From: Clostridiales bacterium
Lineage (GTDB): Bacteria > Bacillota > Clostridia > Oscillospirales > Ruminococcaceae
Reading direction: 5' to 3'
Assembly (NCBI GenBank): GCA_019423685.1
Contig: JAHZAY010000008.1
Location: 122,140 to 128,065 of the forward strand
DNA length: 5,926 bases
Shown here: one piece after another, positions 5,596 through 5,926 of the stretch
Layout of the letters: every line of letters starts with the position of its first letter
Numbering within the stretch: position 1 is the stretch's first letter
Translations under genes and position numbers: made by a program
Notes under the pieces: model-generated
What the model saw: the letters and a program-made list of their open reading frames with translations, nothing else
What the model was told of the DNA's origin: nothing
The model's database searches: none

Positions 5596-5670
5596 GGAGC
5601 GGGTTACGAGGTTCGAACTCGCTACCTCCACCTTGGCAAGGTGGCGCTCTACCAAATGAGCTAAACCCGC
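5595..5670 (-). tRNA. tRNA-Gly, anticodon GCC (proximal copy)
   Basis: This 76-nt cloverleaf is identical to the gene at 5449-5524, with anticodon loop TTGCCAA (anticodon GCC) and encoded CCA. It follows tRNA-Phe after a three-base gap, so the two are surely cotranscribed and cut apart. Its CCA abuts the hairpin at 5558-5594. Confidence 0.97.
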
Positions 5671-5673
5671 ATA

Positions 5674-5749
<76 letters not shown>

Positions 5750-5790
5750 ATTTGTTTTGCCCAGCGAAAACAGTGGACAAGAAAAAAAAG

Positions 5791-5867
5791 TGGCGACCTG
5801 GATGGGGATCGAACCCACGACCTCTAGCGTGACAGGCTAGCGTTCTAACCAGCTGAACTACCAGGCC
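5791..5867 (-). tRNA. tRNA-Asp, anticodon GTC
   Basis: This 77-nt cloverleaf has an encoded CCA. The acceptor GGCCTGG pairs with CCAGGTC with one G-T wobble, and the discriminator is G, as expected for tRNA-Asp. The anticodon stem CTAGC/GCTAG holds the loop CTGTCAC, giving anticodon GTC for GAC and GAT. It follows tRNA-Val after four bases. Confidence 0.97.
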
Positions 5868-5871
5868 ATAT

Positions 5872-5926
5872 TGGTGGGAGTTACAGGGCTCGAACCTGTG
5901 ACCCTCTGCTTGTAAGGCAGATGCTC
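5872..5926 (-). tRNA. tRNA-Val, anticodon TAC (5' part outside window)
   Basis: The 3' 55 bases are visible: the end of the D stem (GAGC), the anticodon stem TCTGC/GCAGA with loop CTTACAA (anticodon TAC, for GTA and other GTN codons), the T arm ACAGG/CCTGT with loop TTCGAGC, the 3' acceptor strand AACTCCC, discriminator A and CCA. The 5' acceptor strand and most of the D arm lie beyond the right edge. The cluster may continue further upstream of this gene. Confidence 0.93.

Overview
The window looks like a chromosomal segment from a gut-type Gram-positive Clostridia (Bacillota), possibly of the Oscillospiraceae/Ruminococcaceae kind. The main reasons are a very large cell-wall-anchored protein with a variant sortase signal (NPETGD, then a membrane helix and a KQKK tail), strong GGAGG-type ribosome binding sites, sigma-A-like promoters, and tRNA genes with encoded CCA ends. 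Genus cannot be decided from this sequence alone. No phage, transposase, CRISPR or defence gene is visible.

Layout. (1) Positions 2-3526, plus strand: the 3' 1174 codons of a giant surface protein whose start lies left of the window. In order it carries an in-frame 27-bp tandem repeat (DGNTQTPEG), a short helical segment, a long right-handed beta-helix-like region, a von Willebrand factor A (VWA) domain with an intact metal site, a beta-rich domain, a Pro/Asp/Glu-rich wall-spanning linker and the sorting signal. (2) Positions 3578-3614: a bidirectional terminator shared with the next, convergent gene. (3) Positions 3640-4410, minus strand: an AIM24-family (DUF124) protein. (4) Positions 4411-4664: a divergent intergenic region with a good extended -10 promoter in each direction and a cluster of TGGATT/AATCCA elements next to the rightward promoter. 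(5) Positions 4665-5267, plus strand: a DUF1349 (concanavalin-like fold) protein. (6) Positions 5311-5348: a bidirectional terminator containing a 36-nt perfect palindrome. (7) Positions 5348 to the window end, minus strand: a tRNA cluster read as Val(TAC), Asp(GTC), Phe(GAA), Gly(GCC), Gly(GCC), Gly(CCC), with a terminator-like hairpin between the two Gly(GCC) copies.

How it works together. The surface protein is probably an adhesin exposed beyond the peptidoglycan: the repeats and beta-helix would be distal, the VWA domain could bind a host or matrix ligand through a divalent metal, and the C terminus would be covalently attached by a sortase. AIM24 and DUF1349 are divergently transcribed from one intergenic region and may share control, but neither has a firmly known bacterial function. 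The tRNA cluster is housekeeping. I do not see strong evidence for an undescribed multi-gene system. The most unusual items are the modular adhesin, the repeat cluster between the divergent promoters, and the hairpin architecture of the tRNA-Gly triplet.
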